This document shows, piece by piece, positions 61,700 through 64,000 of a DNA stretch of 64,000 nucleotides (the stretch's first letter is position 1; each line of letters opens with the position of its first letter). Source of the stretch: Gammaproteobacteria bacterium (GTDB lineage Bacteria; Pseudomonadota; Gammaproteobacteria; Pseudomonadales; Azotimanducaceae); assembly GCA_026706935.1 (NCBI GenBank), contig JAPOXV010000019.1, positions 310,001 through 374,000 of the forward strand, in the 5' to 3' direction. The position numbers and the translations under genes are program-made. A model generated the notes under the pieces. That model had not been told where the DNA came from. It did no database searches and saw only the letters and a program-made list of their open reading frames with translations.

Positions 61700-63059
61700 A
61701 TTCGGTGCGTTTCAGATAGTAGGCGTATTTAAGGTTTAGCGTCGCGATATCGATTTAGGCGCTTATGTACTTCTGTGTGGTTTTCACACTCATTACACGG
61801 TTCCGTGTCGATCAAGACCCATGTCCTGATTCCGTTTTCAGTTGCCGACACTGCGGGGATAGCGCCACCCGCATCAAAGAGCGCAAGCCCCTTGAGCAAC
61901 ACATTCTTCGACGCGTTCACGTCGCGGTCGTCACCATACCCACAATAGGTGCAGTGATACCAACGATCCTTTAGCGTCAATGACTTGACCGGTAAACCAC
62001 CGCAATTCGAACAGCGTTGCGTGGTGTATTTGGGATCGACGCGCACCAACTGACCACCGGCGCTTGCAGCCTTGTAGTCCAGTTGACTGATGAACGTACC
62101 CCAGTTCTGGTCGAGGATCGAACGATTCAAACCGGTCTTCGGCTTGACCTGACGTCCCGGACATTCCGCCGTACCCTTCGCGGATGCCGTCATCGCTTGG
62201 ATATCGAGAGCTTCCACCGCGATCCACTTGCCATGCTTTTTAACGATGTCGTTCGTGAGACGATGAATGGCGTTGTGACGACGCACACGTGCCCGATAAC
62301 ACGCACGCGTAAGCTCCTGGCGTCGTTTCTGACGTCGCTTAGACCCTGGCTTGCAGCGACTCAGGGCACGTTGCTTGCGCCGGATCTCGGCACGGTCCGG
62401 GGTATGGCGTGGAATCACCGTGCCATCCGACAACGCCGCACTCACGTGGACCCCGACATCGATGCCGATGGCACGATTCAACCCAAAGCGTTGGATCGCA
62501 ACGTCGCACACCAACTGGATGAAGACCCCGGTCGGGCGTTGCACCACCCGTAAGAGCTTCACCGTGTCGCGATCACCACAACGGGCGTCCTGCCGCCAGC
62601 GGAACCGTCCAAGCCCCTTGAGCTTCACCATTCCGTACTTGCCGTTGAAGATGGGCTTTTTCTGGAGCGTCTCAAACGACATCACGCCGCGCTTCGCGGA
62701 CTTGAAGCGCGGAAACCCGCGACCTTCCCGGAAGAACCGCTTGAACGCTCTGTCAACCCGGACCAACGCCGAATCCTGACACCACCGGTCGAACTTGCGG
62801 AACCATTCATCGGAGTGGCGAATCGTCGTCAGTGAACCACGTTGATCAAAGAGGCTGATGCTCTCCCCGGTTTTCTGATAGCAGTCGATGCGTTCCTGCA
62901 GAGCACCGTTGTAGAGCAGCCGTTGCTGCGTGAGAAACTCGGCGAGGTTTCGATGCGTGTGGGCGTTCAGCTTCGCCTTGTAGGTATACGTAATCACCGT
63001 CAAAGCGTAAGCTGGATGACGCGATCGCGCAAAAGAAATTGTCCTCTCGACGAGAAGAC
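61700..63059 (-). mobile_element. solo TnpB element (IS200/IS605 type, no TnpA)
   Basis: A tnpB gene without a transposase. A 19-nt imperfect palindrome, GTCCTCTCGACGAGAAGAC (63041-63059), lies 38 bp before the TnpB start and may be the left-end hairpin used by a Y1 transposase acting in trans. The right end is not resolved and is set only approximately. Base composition is richer in G+C than the flanks. Confidence 0.55.
61729..63003 (-). CDS. tnpB: TnpB RNA-guided nuclease (IS200/IS605 type)
   Basis: TnpB/OrfB of 424 residues starting at TTG. RuvC residues appear intact: Asp182 in IGIDVGVHV, Glu264 in AVEALDIQ and Asp361 in DDRDVNAS. The zinc finger cysteines are at about 331, 334, 351 and 354. 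It differs strongly from the IS607 TnpB at 6096, so the two came in separately. Its guide RNA would be made from the 3' end (lower coordinates), running towards the antitoxin promoter. Confidence 0.92.
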   Translation of the reverse strand: MTVITYTYKAKLNAHTHRNLAEFLTQQRLLYNGALQERIDCYQKTGESISLFDQRGSLTTIRHSDEWFRKFDRWCQDSALVRVDRAFKRFFREGRGFPRFKSAKRGVMSFETLQKKPIFNGKYGMVKLKGLGRFRWRQDARCGDRDTVKLLRVVQRPTGVFIQLVCDVAIQRFGLNRAIGIDVGVHVSAALSDGTVIPRHTPDRAEIRRKQRALSRCKPGSKRRQKRRQELTRACYRARVRRHNAIHRLTNDIVKKHGKWIAVEALDIQAMTASAKGTAECPGRQVKPKTGLNRSILDQNWGTFISQLDYKAASAGGQLVRVDPKYTTQRCSNCGGLPVKSLTLKDRWYHCTYCGYGDDRDVNASKNVLLKGLALFDAGGAIPAVSATENGIRTWVLIDTEPCNECENHTEVHKRLNRYRDAKP

Positions 63060-63404
63060 CGCCTTGCCTGAATACGAAATTAGATCAATAACTTAAGCGA
63101 CGAGATACATACGTACGAACTCAAAACCACAATTAACTACAGAAGAGCGTTGATTTAACGACGTAGCCAGTATGGTGAAGAAGTGGAGCGTCTGTTGTGT
63201 CGTACGGTACTCACGCTGTACTAATGCGGATCGGGTCATATATGCGATTTCGAATGGGCGACAAGATCAGCTAAGCTTGTTTCGTTACCGGAAGACGAAC
63301 CATCGTTCATTTCGTTAGAACCCTGTATCAAAGAAAATTCGCTTACTTTACGCAAAGTTATCAAACGCGTGCTAGCCTTATGTCGCAGTTTTTGAAATCT
63401 ACCG
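63004..63404. other. intergenic region with the left end of the TnpB element
   Basis: 401 bp with no confident gene. The first part carries the 19-nt palindrome at 63041-63059. A minus-strand frame (63236-63508) overlaps the start of the next gene and has no recognisable product. Confidence 0.4.
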
Positions 63405-63857
63405 ATGCGCATCCCTGACTTCCTATTCCCGTTTATCAACTTCATGATGAAGCTACTCTTGCGTTCGCCACTGCACTTCGTTGTCAGCTCCCATATACTG
63501 TTGATCACATTCCAGGGGCGAAAAACAGGTCGTAGATTTACGACCCCCGTTCGCTATCTAAGAGAAGACAACACCGTCCGATTGTTTAGCTCGCCTCAGG
63601 CGAGTTGGTGGAAAAATCTCCGTGGTGGTGCTGATGTTTCGGTTACGATAAGGGGGAAATCGATAAAGTGTCGGGCGATCGTTTTAGAAACAGACGCCGA
63701 CACGAAGCTACAGATCTTCAGGTCCTACCTTGAACATTTTCCAGGGGACGCTGCATATCACGGTCTTAAACCGAGTCGTCGTGTCCGGCACTCCGAAAGT
63801 GTCATGAGAACCATCCTTGACGATGTCGCCATCACTGAAGTAACACTGCCGTCATAA
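63405..63857 (+). CDS. DUF385/deazaflavin-dependent nitroreductase family protein
   Basis: Protein of 150 residues of the split beta-barrel flavin family. The family pattern is GRKTGRRFTTPVRYL, then SPQASWWKNLRGGADVSVTI and the C-terminal GLKPSRR. Members in actinobacteria bind F420, while others bind FMN or heme-like cofactors. The N-terminus (FLFPFINFMMKLLLRS) is hydrophobic and may sit on the membrane. With the LLM oxidoreductase at 40169 it hints at F420 use. Confidence 0.8.
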   Translation: MRIPDFLFPFINFMMKLLLRSPLHFVVSSHILLITFQGRKTGRRFTTPVRYLREDNTVRLFSSPQASWWKNLRGGADVSVTIRGKSIKCRAIVLETDADTKLQIFRSYLEHFPGDAAYHGLKPSRRVRHSESVMRTILDDVAITEVTLPS

Positions 63858-63884
63858 CCAATAGCAAAGCAAGTTTGTACTGAG

Positions 63885-64000
63885 ATGTCTGCTCCTTCGA
63901 TCGGCGATACAAAAGCCGACGGAAACGCCACTATGACCGTGCGAAGCGGTACGAAGTACCAGCATCGGCGCGGTCACGTGGTAATCAAAGACGGCATCAA
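63885..64000 (+). CDS. start of an unidentified gene (cut by window edge)
   Basis: An open frame from the ATG at 63885 runs off the window after 38 codons (MSAPSIGDTKADGNATMTV..., then KYQHRRGHVVIKDGI). No family can be assigned from this piece, and the start is not supported by a strong ribosome binding site. Confidence 0.4.
   Translation, partial: MSAPSIGDTKADGNATMTVRSGTKYQHRRGHVVIKDGI

Overview
The window reads as chromosome of a free-living, probably marine gammaproteobacterium of moderate GC. The evidence is conserved gammaproteobacterial housekeeping order: ispB divergent from rplU-rpmA-obgE-proB, then rpsT, then murJ-ribF-lspA; rluD divergent from bamD; and ilvI-ilvH-ilvC-pssA-msrP. 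The gene content is that of an aerobic heterotroph: acyl-CoA synthetase, AidB-like acyl-CoA dehydrogenase, crotonases, SDRs, a TauD-type dioxygenase and an acetoin-type 2-oxo acid dehydrogenase. Two proteins of F420/deazaflavin-linked families also occur (an LLM oxidoreductase and a DUF385 protein). No species can be named from sequence alone.

Layout. 1-3757: the start and most of a large Lhr-type helicase, running off the left edge. 4211-4765: a dual-specificity-type phosphatase. 5493-7353: an intact IS607-type element (serine recombinase plus TnpB) with a hairpin at its right end. 7366-13740: a catabolic block (crotonase, SDR, two APH-fold kinases, alcohol dehydrogenase, acyl-CoA synthetase), followed by a MerR-type regulator at 14002. 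15616-18352: TauD dioxygenase, MsrP, PssA. 18357-25314: branched-chain amino acid biosynthesis, RluD, BamD, LspA and RibF. 25323-31372: MurJ, ribosomal proteins, ProB, ObgE and IspB. 31500: tRNA-Pro(CGG). 31578-35314: SDR, VOC protein, membrane protein and carboxylesterase. 35541-38265: accessory small genes, a structured intergenic segment and an IS1595-type transposase. 38336-41829: AidB-like dehydrogenase, LLM oxidoreductase and NAD-dependent epimerase. 41784-45613: an accessory island bounded by two 564-bp direct repeats. 45180-50697: ilvA and the acoA-acoB-acoX-acoC cluster. 50855-57092: flavodoxin, MATE transporter and a MacB-like ABC export set. 57295-59913: a COG3146 acetyltransferase and AsnS. 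60150-61633: a RES/Xre-type toxin-antitoxin pair. 61729-63003: a solo TnpB. 63405-64000: a DUF385 protein and the start of one more gene.

How the genes may work together. The operon pairing an acyl-CoA synthetase with an APH-fold kinase, near a crotonase, an SDR and an alcohol dehydrogenase, resembles pathways that phosphorylate a 4-hydroxyacyl-CoA, as in levulinate degradation. Threonine dehydratase directly follows the aco-type complex, which suggests that 2-oxobutyrate made from threonine may be oxidised by that complex.

The most unusual structure is the 2.7-kb island at 42348-45049, which carries a DNA methyltransferase-HNH fusion and three small membrane or exported proteins. It lies between two copies of the ilvA 3' end plus epimerase 5' end. 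One copy of the ilvA segment is a decayed and diverged allele, which suggests integration of a foreign segment by homologous recombination. Other points of note are a hairpin that would hide the ribosome binding site of the IS1595 transposase, palindromes around the MerR regulator, the absence of ileS between ribF and lspA, and two intact but unrelated TnpB nucleases.
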